Of a DNA stretch of 64,000 nt, positions 8,365 to 15,954 are shown one piece after another (position 1 is the first letter of the stretch; every line of letters begins with the position of its first letter). Source of the stretch: Cereibacter sphaeroides (GTDB lineage: Bacteria > Pseudomonadota > Alphaproteobacteria > Rhodobacterales > Rhodobacteraceae). The stretch spans positions 806,001 through 870,000 of the forward strand of contig QFQS01000001.1 of the NCBI GenBank assembly GCA_003243455.1, given 5' to 3'. Below the pieces are notes generated by a model. That model was not told the DNA's origin and made no database searches. It saw only the letters and a list, made by a program, of their open reading frames with translations. A program made the translations under genes and the position numbers.

Positions 8365-9233
8365 GCCGCCACCTCCCCGCCCAGGCGACCACTATGACCG
8401 TCCGCCCGGCGCGTATTGCAGAAATCGGTGTCCGAGCAGACGAACATCCGCCCGCCCTTGTCGTCAATGATGACCTCGTCCAGATAGCTGACCTCGGATC
8501 CGCACAGGTCGCAGGGATGCTCGGCCTTGGTCGCCTCGAACGGGTGGTCCTCGAAATCCAGGCTGACCACTTCCGTATAGGGCGGCAACGCGTAGATGCG
8601 CTGTTCGCGGCCTGCACCGAACAGCTGGATCGCGGCGCAGTCGGACAGCTTCGGATTGTCGAACTTCGGGATTGGCGAGGGGTCCATGACATAGCGCCCC
8701 TCGACCCGCACCGGATAGGCATAAGAGGTCGCGATCTGCCCGTGGCGCGCGATGTCCTCATACAGCTTCACATGCATCAGGCCGTAATCCTCCAGCGCGT
8801 GCATCTTCCGCGTCTCGGTCTCTCGCGGCTCCAGAAAGCGCAGCGGTTCCGGGATCGGCACCTGATAGACCAGGATCTGATCCTCCGTCAGCGCGGCCTC
8901 GGGGATGCGGTGGCGCGTCTGGATCAACGTCGCTTCGGCCGTCGCCTCGGTCACGGCGACATCGCCGGTGCGTTGGAAGAAGCGCCGGATCGACACGGCG
9001 TTGGTCGTGTCATCTGCACCCTGGTCGATCACCTTCAGCACATCCTCGGGCGTCAGGCAAGCGGCCGTCACCTGCACGCCTCCTGTCCCCCAGCCATAGG
9101 GCATCGGCATTTCCCGGCTGGCGAAGGGCACCTGATACCCCGGCACGGCGATGCCTTTCAGGATCGCGCGGCGGATCATCCGCTTTGTCTGCTCGTCCAG
9201 ATAGGCGAAATTGTAATTCCCAGATTCGGTCAT
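8361..9233 (-). CDS. phnJ: Carbon-phosphorus lyase, radical-SAM subunit PhnJ
   Basis: Cleaves the C-P bond of ribose 1-alkylphosphonate 5-phosphate to alkane and 5-phosphoribosyl 1,2-cyclic phosphate, using a 4Fe-4S cluster, SAM and a glycyl/thiyl radical. The 290-residue product keeps the special C-x2-C-x21-C-x5-C pattern at C241, C244, C266 and C272, the same numbering as in E. coli. It also has Gly32 in the GIAVPG segment that carries the glycyl radical. The N-terminal YNFAYLDEQTKRMIRRAIL is near-invariant and fixes the start. It is coupled to phnK by ATGA. Upstream is an unexpected 73-codon ORF. Confidence 0.98.
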   Translation of the reverse strand: MTESGNYNFAYLDEQTKRMIRRAILKGIAVPGYQVPFASREMPMPYGWGTGGVQVTAACLTPEDVLKVIDQGADDTTNAVSIRRFFQRTGDVAVTEATAEATLIQTRHRIPEAALTEDQILVYQVPIPEPLRFLEPRETETRKMHALEDYGLMHVKLYEDIARHGQIATSYAYPVRVEGRYVMDPSPIPKFDNPKLSDCAAIQLFGAGREQRIYALPPYTEVVSLDFEDHPFEATKAEHPCDLCGSEVSYLDEVIIDDKGGRMFVCSDTDFCNTRRADGHSGRLGGEVAA

Positions 9234-9451
9234 GGTTCTGCCCTGATTGGCTGCGAGACAGGGTTCAACTCGTGGTTGGAGAATTGTGAATGTCCCTGTT
9301 GACCCAAGTTTCTTTCGACAACATCCTCAGCAGCCTGCTCGTCTGCCTTATTCTCCGTCAGGTCATGATCGTTATTCTGCCCGATCGTGTGGCAGGCCCC
9401 GGTGGCTGGCTGATCAACACCGGCGAAGAAGAAGCCTGAACCCCCGATCAT
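9230..9451 (-). CDS. Candidate 73-residue protein coupled between phnI and phnJ
   Basis: An open frame starts on an ATG that overlaps the phnI stop (GAATGA) and ends on a TGA that overlaps the phnJ start (CCATGA), so both junctions have the ATGA geometry used elsewhere in this operon. The predicted product starts MIGGSGFFFAG and is otherwise polar and Asn/Gln/Glu rich. It has no motif or membrane segment I recognise. Third-position GC is about 62% by my count, which looks low for this GC-rich operon. The gap could be a degenerate insertion rather than a gene. A 49-residue frame on the opposite strand (9290-9439) competes for the same DNA. Confidence 0.35.
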   Translation of the reverse strand: MIGGSGFFFAGVDQPATGACHTIGQNNDHDLTENKADEQAAEDVVERNLGQQGHSQFSNHELNPVSQPIRAEP

Positions 9452-10539
9452 TCCGCTGCCTCCCGCCGTTCTAGGTTGGATGCCGCCTCTGCCCGCAACT
9501 TGCGGATAAGCTCGAGTTCCGCCTGGAAATCGACGTAGTGCGGCAGCTTGATATGCTCCAGAAATCCCGTCGCCTGAATGTTGTCGCTGTGTGACAGTAC
9601 GAATTCCTCGTCCTGCGCCGGCGCGCCGGTGAAATCCTCGCCCAGTTCCTTCCAGCGCAGCGCGCGGTCCACCAGCGCCATCGAGATGGCCTTGCGTTCC
9701 GTCTGGCCAAAGACCAGCCCGTAGCCACGGGTGAATTGCGGCGGCTCGGTGCGCGATCCCTTGAACTGGTTCACTGTCTCGCATTCGGTCAATTCGACCT
9801 CGCCGATTTCGATTGCGAAACCCAGTTCGGGAATCTCCATCTCAACCGCGACGGTCCCGATACGCAACTCACCGACAAAAGCATGGGTGCGCCCATATCC
9901 GCGCTGCGTCGAATAGGCCAAGGCCAGCGTGAATCCCTCATCCGCCCGCGCCAGCGCCTGCAACCGCAGGGGCCGGTCGGCAGGCAGTTCCAGCGGGTCG
10001 CGCGTCAGGTCGCCCGGCACATCGTCAGAGGGCGGCTGATCCTCGATCAGCCCATCCTGGCCCAGAAAGGTGGCGATATGCGGCGTCGGCCCCTGTCGCG
10101 CCGGGGCTTGCGGCGCCTCCTGCGCCTCGCCCTCGGCCAGCAGTTTGAAATCGAGCAACCGGTGCGTGTAGTCGAAGGTCGGCCCCAGAACCTGACCACC
10201 CGGCGCATCCTTGAACGTTGCCGAGATACGGCGCGTGCAGGCCATTGCTGCCGTCTCGACCGGCTTTGACAGCCCCAGGCGTGGCAGCGTCGTGCGATAA
10301 GCCCGGATCAGGAAGATCGCCTCGATCAGGTCGCCTCGGGACTGCTTGATCGCAAGTGCGGCCAGATCGGGATCGTAAAGCGAGCCTTCCGCCATCACCC
10401 GGTTCACCGCCAGTTTCAACTGCTCGCGGATCTGCGGAACGGTCAGTTCGGCAACCGATGTATCGCCCCGCCGCTCTTCGGCGAGAAAGGCATGGGCGTT
10501 CTCGATGGCGCGCTCGCCGCCCGTGACCGCGACATACAT
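9448..10539 (-). CDS. phnI: C-P lyase core subunit PhnI (nucleosidase)
   Basis: The 363-residue PhnI catalyses displacement of adenine from ATP by phosphonate at ribose C1, in complex with PhnG, PhnH and PhnL. Conserved blocks are visible: MYVAVTGGERAI at the start, RAYRTTLPRLG, RRISATFKDAPGGQVLGPTFDYTHRLLDF, YGLVFGQTERKAISMALVDRAL and a C-terminal SHSDNIQATGFLEHIKLPHYVDFQ segment (blocks given separately). Length is close to the E. coli 354. The start overlaps the phnH stop by one base (TGATG). Residues about 138-165 (EAQEAPQAPARQGPTPH) form a low-complexity linker. Confidence 0.96.
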   Translation of the reverse strand: MYVAVTGGERAIENAHAFLAEERRGDTSVAELTVPQIREQLKLAVNRVMAEGSLYDPDLAALAIKQSRGDLIEAIFLIRAYRTTLPRLGLSKPVETAAMACTRRISATFKDAPGGQVLGPTFDYTHRLLDFKLLAEGEAQEAPQAPARQGPTPHIATFLGQDGLIEDQPPSDDVPGDLTRDPLELPADRPLRLQALARADEGFTLALAYSTQRGYGRTHAFVGELRIGTVAVEMEIPELGFAIEIGEVELTECETVNQFKGSRTEPPQFTRGYGLVFGQTERKAISMALVDRALRWKELGEDFTGAPAQDEEFVLSHSDNIQATGFLEHIKLPHYVDFQAELELIRKLRAEAASNLERREAAE

Positions 10540-11108
10540 CAGAGCGCCTCCACTTTCGTGGACCGGGGCAGCCCGGCGATCCGGTCGGCCGAGGTCAGGT
10601 AGCAGTCGAAACCCAGCGGAAACAGCGCATTATTGGCTGCAAAAGTCTCGACCTCTGGCAGGTGCAACTCGGCACTGCCCTTGATCCCCGGCCCGCTCAG
10701 CCACGCATTGGCAGGCTCAAGCGCCGCCACTTCGACGATCAGCGTCGCCGAGCGGTCCGGATATTCCGGCTGACCGATGGCAAAACGAGACAGCGGCTGC
10801 AGCGCCTCCCATGATCCCACCGCAAAGACTGCCCGATCCGCCCCGACCAGCGGCGCGCCACAATGAAACGACAGCCAGTCGCGCAACTCTGCCCGGTCGT
10901 GCGAGGGCGCAAGGTGAACCGGCGTCGTCCCGTCCGCCAGCGTAAGCAGCAACGTACCCGCCGCTACGGACAGTGGCGCGGGTGGTACGGCTCCAGCCAG
11001 CACCTCGATCCGACCCGGCCGCGCCAGCGCGTTCAGCGCGGCGCGAAAGGCCCGCGCGGCATCGCGAGGGGCATCGGCAAATCCGCCGGTCAGGACATCG
11101 GCCGTCAT
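10539..11108 (-). CDS. phnH: C-P lyase core subunit PhnH
   Basis: A 189-residue subunit of the PhnGHIJ core; it has a PLP-transferase-like fold without PLP and a structural role. Seen: GGFADAPRDAARAFRAALNALARPG near the N-terminus (two adjoining blocks), FHCGAPLV, PEYPDRSATLIVEV, LSGPGIKG and a C-terminal FPLGFDCYLTSADRIAGLPR. A much longer open frame continues upstream, but ATG 11108 is chosen because it overlaps the phnG stop as ATGA and gives the usual family length. Confidence 0.95.
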   Translation of the reverse strand: MTADVLTGGFADAPRDAARAFRAALNALARPGRIEVLAGAVPPAPLSVAAGTLLLTLADGTTPVHLAPSHDRAELRDWLSFHCGAPLVGADRAVFAVGSWEALQPLSRFAIGQPEYPDRSATLIVEVAALEPANAWLSGPGIKGSAELHLPEVETFAANNALFPLGFDCYLTSADRIAGLPRSTKVEAL

Positions 11109-11548
11109 TGATCCTCTCCCCTGACCAGCGTGAAGAACTCCACCTTGGTCGCCGCCGCCTTGGCCGCGCGCGTTTCTCGTCTTGCAGTCTCTTCCGCTGC
11201 GAGCGGGGCAAGGACGCCCGCGCGAACGACCTCCGCCCGCGCGCCCTGCATCAGCGCATCGACAACCGCCGCCCGCGTCGCGTGACCGCGATCCCGCCCC
11301 TGCACATAGGCATGACCGACCTCGCCCGAGGCCAGCCGCAGGCTGCACCGGGTCACCGTCATCTCACCCAGATTGAACGCGGCGCCCGTGGCACCCGTTC
11401 GACCCCGTACCATGACCGCGCCAACCTCTGGCGCACGAAGCAGGCTGTGGTCCGGCAAATCGGGCAGCAACTCCGCCAGACGATCCGCGCCGGACCGGGC
11501 CAGCAACCCCATCCAGTTCCGTCGATCATCTGTCGTGATTTCCTGCAT
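11105..11548 (-). CDS. phnG: C-P lyase core subunit PhnG
   Basis: A 147-residue subunit that works with PhnI, PhnH and PhnL in the first C-P lyase step. It shows RRNWMGLLARSGADRL near residue 10, LLRAPEVGAVMVRGRTG, FNLGEMTVTRCS and GHAYVQGRDRGHATRAA, all conserved family blocks. ATG 11548 has AAGGTG in ribosome-binding position; a longer frame upstream would run through the operator and Pho box. It is the first gene of the operon phnG-H-I-orf-J-K-corA-L-N and is divergent from phnF. Confidence 0.95.
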   Translation of the reverse strand: MQEITTDDRRNWMGLLARSGADRLAELLPDLPDHSLLRAPEVGAVMVRGRTGATGAAFNLGEMTVTRCSLRLASGEVGHAYVQGRDRGHATRAAVVDALMQGARAEVVRAGVLAPLAAEETARRETRAAKAAATKVEFFTLVRGEDQ

Positions 11549-11565
11549 ATCGACACCTTGCGGAG

Positions 11566-11593
11566 TTGTCTGTATATCTATACAACTAGACAA
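11566..11593 (-). promoter_or_regulatory. Predicted PhnF operator in front of phnG
   Basis: TGTATA-tc-TATACA (11571-11584) is a perfect inverted repeat inside a wider TTGTC...GACAA frame. The GTATA/TATAC form fits operators of HutC-type GntR repressors, to which PhnF belongs. It lies 18-45 bp upstream of the phnG start and just downstream of a possible -10 element GATAAT (minus strand, 11602-11597), so bound PhnF would block elongation or clearance. Assignment rests on location and palindrome form. Confidence 0.65.
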
Positions 11594-11634
11594 ATCATTA
11601 TCGCCCAGAGCCAGCCAAGGCAAGCCGCAAGAGG

Positions 11635-11652
11635 GTGAAAGTTTCATGACAG
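11635..11652 (-). promoter_or_regulatory. Pho box upstream of phnG
   Basis: On the minus strand the sequence CTGTCATGAAACTTTCAC matches the PhoB consensus (two CTGTCAY heptamers with a 4-base AT-rich spacer) at 16 of 18 positions. It points toward phnG, 87 bp before its start, and also overlaps the ribosome-binding region of phnF, so PhoB binding could affect both directions. Phosphate-starvation induction of C-P lyase is the known pattern in proteobacteria. Confidence 0.7.
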
Positions 11653-11661
11653 GAGGCAGCC

Positions 11662-12372
11662 CTGCCCCGCAGCCCGCTCTGGACCGCCATCGCCGGAACG
11701 CTTTCCACTGAGATTGCCGAGGGGCATTACCGCCCCGGAGACCGCCTTCCGACCGAGGCCGAGCTTTCCGTGCGCTTTGGCGTGAACCGCCACACCGTGC
11801 GTCGCGCGCTGGCCGACATGTCGCAGCGGGGCCTGCTGCATGTCCGGCGCGGCTCTGGCGCGTTTGTCGCGGCCAAACCCACGAACTATTCTCTGGGTCG
11901 GCGTGTGCGATTTCACCAGAACCTCGCCGCGTCGGGCCAAACGGCAGCGCGCGAAATCCTGCACCTGGAAACCCGCGCCTCGAACCAGCGAGAGGCCGAG
12001 GCGCTTCGGCTGACCCAAGGCGACCCGGTTCACGTCTGCGAAGGCATATCGCTGGCCGATGGCGCGCCCATTGCCGTCTTCCGATCGGTCTTTCCCGCCG
12101 CGCGGCTGCCGAACATGCCTGCCCGCCTGCGCGAGCATAACTCGGTAACCGCTGCGCTCGCTGCCGAAGGTGTACCCGACTACACCCGCGCCTCGACCCG
12201 GCTGACGGCCAAGGTCGCCAATCCGGTGCAGGCCGTCCATCTGCGCATCGCCGAGGGCGCGCCGATCCTGCGCACGGTCAGCATCAACGTCGATGCCGAA
12301 GGCGTGCCGGTAGAGTTTGGCCGCACCTGGTTCGCAGGTGATCGCGTAACGCTCACCGTGATGCCGGAATGA
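11662..12372 (+). CDS. phnF: GntR/HutC-family repressor PhnF with a CTG start codon
   Basis: A 236-residue transcriptional repressor of phosphonate genes. The N-terminal winged helix-turn-helix (IAEGHYRPGDRLPTEAEL, then FGVNRHTVRRALADMSQRG) covers residues 1-70, and a UTRA ligand domain covers about 90-235 (LTQGDPVHVCEG, ending VEFGRTWFAGDRVTL). The first in-frame ATG (11770) would remove half of the DNA-binding domain. CTG at 11662 is preceded by a perfect AGGAGG at 11651-11656 with 5-base spacing and gives the normal family N-terminus, so it is called as the start. It is divergent from phnG with operator and Pho box between. Confidence 0.88.
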   Translation: MPRSPLWTAIAGTLSTEIAEGHYRPGDRLPTEAELSVRFGVNRHTVRRALADMSQRGLLHVRRGSGAFVAAKPTNYSLGRRVRFHQNLAASGQTAAREILHLETRASNQREAEALRLTQGDPVHVCEGISLADGAPIAVFRSVFPAARLPNMPARLREHNSVTAALAAEGVPDYTRASTRLTAKVANPVQAVHLRIAEGAPILRTVSINVDAEGVPVEFGRTWFAGDRVTLTVMPE

Positions 12373-12390
12373 GCGGCCTGAAAACACCAC

Positions 12391-12412
12391 CTGTGTCATC
12401 GACGCGACACAG
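12391..12412. other. Inverted repeat between phnF and the second phnM
   Basis: CTGTGTC-atcgacgc-GACACAG forms a 7-bp stem with an 8-base loop in the 88-bp gap. It could be an operator for the downstream gene or a weak terminator. It is not followed by a T-run. Confidence 0.35.
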
Positions 12413-12460
12413 ATTCGGGTTATCCACAAGGAAAATCAGATTGAGCAGCGTGTATTCCCC

Positions 12461-13642
12461 ATGTCCTCGATCCTGCCCCCTCTGCGCCTGACCGGCGCCG
12501 ACATATTGCGCGACGGCGAGTTGCAGCGCCGATCGATCGGCATTGCCGAGGGACGGATCACGCGCGGGCCGCTGCCAGAGGTGGACCTGTCCGGATACCT
12601 GATACTTCCCGGCATCATCGACCTGCACGGCGATGCCTTCGAGCGGCACGTCGCCCCCCGCCCTTCGGCACCCCTCCCGCTTGAACACGGCCTTGCCTCG
12701 GTCGACCGCGAAGCGGCGGCGCATGGCGTGACCACCGCTTACCTGGCGCAAGGGTGGAGTTGGGAAGGCGCGCATCGCGGTCCCGATCACGCGCTGGCGA
12801 TCCTTGCCGCGCTGGATGCTTATCGCTCAAGCGCGCTGATAGACCTGAGGGCGCAGATCAGGGCGGAAACGCATCTGGTCGACGCCGGCCCCCGGCTGAT
12901 CGAAGCGGTGAAGCGGCATCGCATCGGCTATGTCGTCTTCAACAACCACCTTGAGGAGGGGTTGGAGATGCGGCGCGGCGACCCGACGCGCTTTGCCCTT
13001 TGGGCGCAGAAGATTGGGCAAAAACCCGAGGAGCTGTTGACCTCGATCGAACGTGCTGCGGCCCGCAGCCGCGACGTGCCACGCCATCTTTGTGCGCTGG
13101 CCGAGGCGTTCGATGACATGGGCGTGTTATACGGCAGCCATGACGACCCGGATGGCGAGACGCGCGAGCGTTACTCGATGATCGGGGCGCGGATCGCGGA
13201 ATTCCCGACCTCTCGCCGCGCGGCGGCGGCGGCGAAGGCGATGATGAACCCGGTGATCATGGGCGCCCCGAACGTCGTTCGCGGTCGCAGCCAAGCGGGG
13301 AACATTCCGGCCACCAACCTGATCGCGGACGGGCTGTGCGACGCGTTGGTGTCGGACTATCACTATCCGACGCTGGCGATGGCGGCATGGACGCTGGTCG
13401 ATAACGGGCTTCTGTCGCTGCCGAAGGCTTGGGCGATGATCTCGACAACCCCGGCGGAGATCCTGCGGATGCCGGACCGGGGCAAACTGAACCCCGGCAT
13501 GCGGGCGGACATGGTGGTGATCAACCGCGAGACGCGGGTGATCGAGGCGACGATCTCGGCCGGGCGGCTGGCCTATCTGGCGGGAGCGGCGGGGCGGCGG
13601 TTTCTGGCGCAGCCGGAAATGCTGCGCATGGCGGCGGAGTAG
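12461..13642 (+). CDS. phnM: Second, divergent PhnM-type amidohydrolase
   Basis: A 393-residue amidohydrolase related to PhnM. The metal motif is LPGIIDLHGDAFERHVAPRP, with HGDAFERH where the first copy has HTDNLERH. Also seen are GVTTAYLAQGWSWEG, LRAQIRAETH, LYGSHDDPDGETR, IMGAPNVVRG and LVSDYHYPTL. It probably removes pyrophosphate or an acyl/phosphate group from a ribose phosphonate triphosphate. Substrate preference could differ from the copy at 3429, since the region after the first motif differs strongly. It lies downstream of phnF on the same strand and meets the hexapeptide transferase gene tail-to-tail with one base between stops. Confidence 0.85.
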   Translation: MSSILPPLRLTGADILRDGELQRRSIGIAEGRITRGPLPEVDLSGYLILPGIIDLHGDAFERHVAPRPSAPLPLEHGLASVDREAAAHGVTTAYLAQGWSWEGAHRGPDHALAILAALDAYRSSALIDLRAQIRAETHLVDAGPRLIEAVKRHRIGYVVFNNHLEEGLEMRRGDPTRFALWAQKIGQKPEELLTSIERAAARSRDVPRHLCALAEAFDDMGVLYGSHDDPDGETRERYSMIGARIAEFPTSRRAAAAAKAMMNPVIMGAPNVVRGRSQAGNIPATNLIADGLCDALVSDYHYPTLAMAAWTLVDNGLLSLPKAWAMISTTPAEILRMPDRGKLNPGMRADMVVINRETRVIEATISAGRLAYLAGAAGRRFLAQPEMLRMAAE

Positions 13643-13643
13643 G

Positions 13644-14270
13644 TTAGCCGCCGTATTTCTCCAGAAAAGCCTCGGCTTTCAGCGCGCGGAAATCTTCCAG
13701 CGAGGCGCGGAGCGCGTCGTGGCTCCAGTCCCACCAGGCGAGGGCCTGCATCCGGTCCGCGATGGCTTCCGGGAAACGGCGGCGCAGGGGCGTGGCGGGG
13801 ACGCCGGCGACGATCATGTAGGGGGCAACGTCCTTGGTCACGACCGCACCGGCTGCGACGATGGCGCCCGCGCCGATGGTGATTTCCGGTTTGATGATCG
13901 CGCCGTGGCCGATCCAGGTGTCGGGGCCGATCGCGGTGCGGCGGGCGGCGCGGCGGGCGAAGAAGTCGGGATCGTCCTCGGTGTCCTCCCAATAATAGGC
14001 CGATCGGTAGAGGAAGTGGTGGAGGCTCGCGTGGTCCATCGGGTGGTCGGTGGGACCAATGCGGGTCATCGCGGCCACGTTCGCGAATTTTCCCAGCGTG
14101 GTGTTTGCGATGTCGGCGAGGCGGTCGCAGTAGGCATAGGCGAGGAAGGAGGAATTGGTGATCCTCGAGCCCTGCCCGACCTCGGTCCAGGGGCCGAAAT
14201 CGGAGTTTGTGATTTCGCATCCGGGGTGGATGAAGGGTTCTTCGGCAGAGAGGTGGGTCAGGCGTTTCAC
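13644..14270 (-). CDS. Left-handed beta-helix acyltransferase of phosphonate loci
   Basis: A 208-residue hexapeptide-repeat transferase of the type annotated as phosphonate metabolism protein, transferase hexapeptide repeat family (TIGR03308; chloramphenicol/xenobiotic acetyltransferase-like). Imperfect [LIV]-G-x4 turns are visible from residue 15 to about 165: NSDFGPWTEVGQGSRI, IANTTLGKFANVAAM, AIGPDTWIGHGAIIKPEI, TIGAGAIVAAGAVVTKDV. A catalytic-type histidine lies in PTDHPMDHASLHHF. It is probably acetyl-CoA dependent and acts on an aminoalkylphosphonate or a by-product. Substrate unknown. It follows phnE2 after a structured repeat. Confidence 0.85.
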   Translation of the reverse strand: MKRLTHLSAEEPFIHPGCEITNSDFGPWTEVGQGSRITNSSFLAYAYCDRLADIANTTLGKFANVAAMTRIGPTDHPMDHASLHHFLYRSAYYWEDTEDDPDFFARRAARRTAIGPDTWIGHGAIIKPEITIGAGAIVAAGAVVTKDVAPYMIVAGVPATPLRRRFPEAIADRMQALAWWDWSHDALRASLEDFRALKAEAFLEKYGG

Positions 14271-14361
14271 GCGTGAAATCCTTAGCAGTGAATTGATAGT
14301 GCTAGATATTTCTATTTTCGTTTACCGGATTTTAAGGCAATTTAGCCGGTTGCACGGGGGG

Positions 14362-14584
14362 CGACCAGAGGATCACTCCTTGCCGTCTTCCGGTGGAAGG
14401 CCGCTGCGATCCGATTGCCCGGAGGCGCAAGCCGCAGGGCAAGGGGCTTTGCCATTTGCGTGAAGCTCGCCAATCAGACCGCGCCTGACTGGGCGCGCGC
14501 GGCAACGCGCCTGCCACGGGCAGGCAGGGGCGGTCGTCGAGGCAATGCCTCGACTTGTCGACGGACAAATCAGACAAGAAGAAG
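14362..14584 (+). repeat. Structured dispersed repeat, copy A
   Basis: Most of the 320-bp gene-free stretch 14271-14590 is this element. It holds CTTCC-ggt-GGAAG, then TTGCCC (14415-14420) pairing with GGGCAA (14437-14442) around an inner GGC-GCAA-GCC hairpin, then GACCGCGCCTG pairing with CAGGGGCGGTC (one mismatch). The 3' end GACAAATCAGAC is shared with copy B, but its partner arm is replaced by a private palindrome GTCGAGGC-aat-GCCTCGAC. Minus-strand frames through it give recurring CLPxAGALPR peptides that I do not believe are translated. About 14271-14361 shows nothing further. Confidence 0.85.
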
Positions 14585-14590
14585 TTCCGT

Positions 14591-15928
14591 TCAATGCCCG
14601 CCCGCGTCGCCCTTGATCAGCTTGCGCCGCAGCCAGCCCGAGAGACTGTCCATCGCCATAACCATCAGCACGATCAGGACGATGTAATAGGCCACATCCT
14701 CCCAGTCCTTTTGCGTGATGATCGCTTGGGTCAGCAACAAGCCGATCCCGCCGCCGACGATGGCGCCGATCACCGTCGCGCTGCGGGTGTTCGATTCCAG
14801 CGAATACAGCACCTGGCTGAGTAGCACCGGCGTCACCTGCGGGATCACGCCGAAACGCGCGCGCTGCAGGGCGTTGGCGCCGGTGGACTGGATGCCCTCG
14901 ACCTGCTTGCCGTCGATGTTCTCAAGCGCCTCGGAGAAACTTTTGCCGAAACTGCCGGTGTCGGTGATCAGGATCGCCAGCGATCCGGTCAGCGGGCCGG
15001 GACCGAAGGCCCGGGCAAGGATGATGGTCCAGATCAGCGCATCCACCCCGCGCACGAAGTCGAAGATCCGCCGCACGCCAAAGCGCGACACCTTCGAAGG
15101 CGCAAAGTTAGACGCGGCAAAGAAGGCAAGCGGCAGCGCCACGATGGCCGCGCCAAAGGTGCCGAGGAAGGCCATCAGGATGGTCTCGAAGATGGCCCAT
15201 GCAACATCGCCGTGGTGCCACATCTTGTTCGTCCAGAACTCGGACAGCATGTAGCCGATGTTGGTGCGATTGGGATCGACGCGCTCGCCCGTCGTCGCCA
15301 TGGCGGCCAACTCCAGCGGGCCGCGGCCCGAGAACGGGCTGTCGAGGGTGAAGAAGAACAGCTCCCACCCCGCTTGGTATTTGAAGACCTCGGTGCGGTT
15401 GCGGGTCATCGACATGCGGCCCGCGTCGGTGGTGATCGCCACGCGGGTGTCCGAGATGTTGATCCAGGACGGATAGGGTTTCGGCGCGTCGATGGATACG
15501 CCATCGGGGGTGCGGTCCAGCTTGATCTCGCCATAGCCGGGCACGGTGTAGGTGGCGCTGGTGCCGTTATAGATCACGACATGGCCTTGCCCAAGGTCGA
15601 TGCGGGTCACGTCGCCGGATTGCGTGACCCAGTCGGGCAGCATTCCGGGCGGATAGGTGCCCTTTGCCTCGCCCTCGATGGCGACGGTCACTGCGCCATT
15701 GCGGTTGTCGCGGGTGACGTGGGTCTTGTAGCTCCAGAAGTCCGACAAGAGGACGGCGGCATTGTCGGCCCGAGCGCGCGAGGCGAGGCCGGAAATGTCG
15801 AAGGCGAAGAAGATGTAGGTGAGGTAGGCCAAGATGGCGAGCGGGATGGCAAAGGCGACCATGCGCTTGCGGGCGAAGAGCTTGCGCATCTGCAGGTCGA
15901 GCGGCGGGGCGGTATCGGTCATGGCCAT
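14591..15928 (-). CDS. phnE: Phosphonate ABC transporter permease PhnE, long form with periplasmic insert
   Basis: A 445-residue inner-membrane permease. One membrane segment lies at about residues 23-45, followed by some 200 residues of mostly soluble, beta-rich sequence (about 50-235, presumably periplasmic). The usual permease domain comes next, with segments from about 245 onward and the EAA-type loop around ALENIDGKQVEGIQSTGANALQRARFG. Normal PhnE proteins lack such an insert. It pairs with the shorter PhnE at 16179 to form the channel of PhnCDE. Start ATG 15928; a second in-frame ATG lies two codons later. Confidence 0.9.
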   Translation of the reverse strand: MAMTDTAPPLDLQMRKLFARKRMVAFAIPLAILAYLTYIFFAFDISGLASRARADNAAVLLSDFWSYKTHVTRDNRNGAVTVAIEGEAKGTYPPGMLPDWVTQSGDVTRIDLGQGHVVIYNGTSATYTVPGYGEIKLDRTPDGVSIDAPKPYPSWINISDTRVAITTDAGRMSMTRNRTEVFKYQAGWELFFFTLDSPFSGRGPLELAAMATTGERVDPNRTNIGYMLSEFWTNKMWHHGDVAWAIFETILMAFLGTFGAAIVALPLAFFAASNFAPSKVSRFGVRRIFDFVRGVDALIWTIILARAFGPGPLTGSLAILITDTGSFGKSFSEALENIDGKQVEGIQSTGANALQRARFGVIPQVTPVLLSQVLYSLESNTRSATVIGAIVGGGIGLLLTQAIITQKDWEDVAYYIVLIVLMVMAMDSLSGWLRRKLIKGDAGGH

Positions 15929-15954
15929 GGTCTAGGAAACCTGCTGAGAGTGGA

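Noticed and set aside
9290..9439. A 49-codon plus-strand ORF in the phnI-phnJ gap with a hydrophobic core
   Set aside because: No ribosome-binding site is seen and it opposes the operon. The minus-strand frame with coupled ends is the better candidate, though neither is certain.
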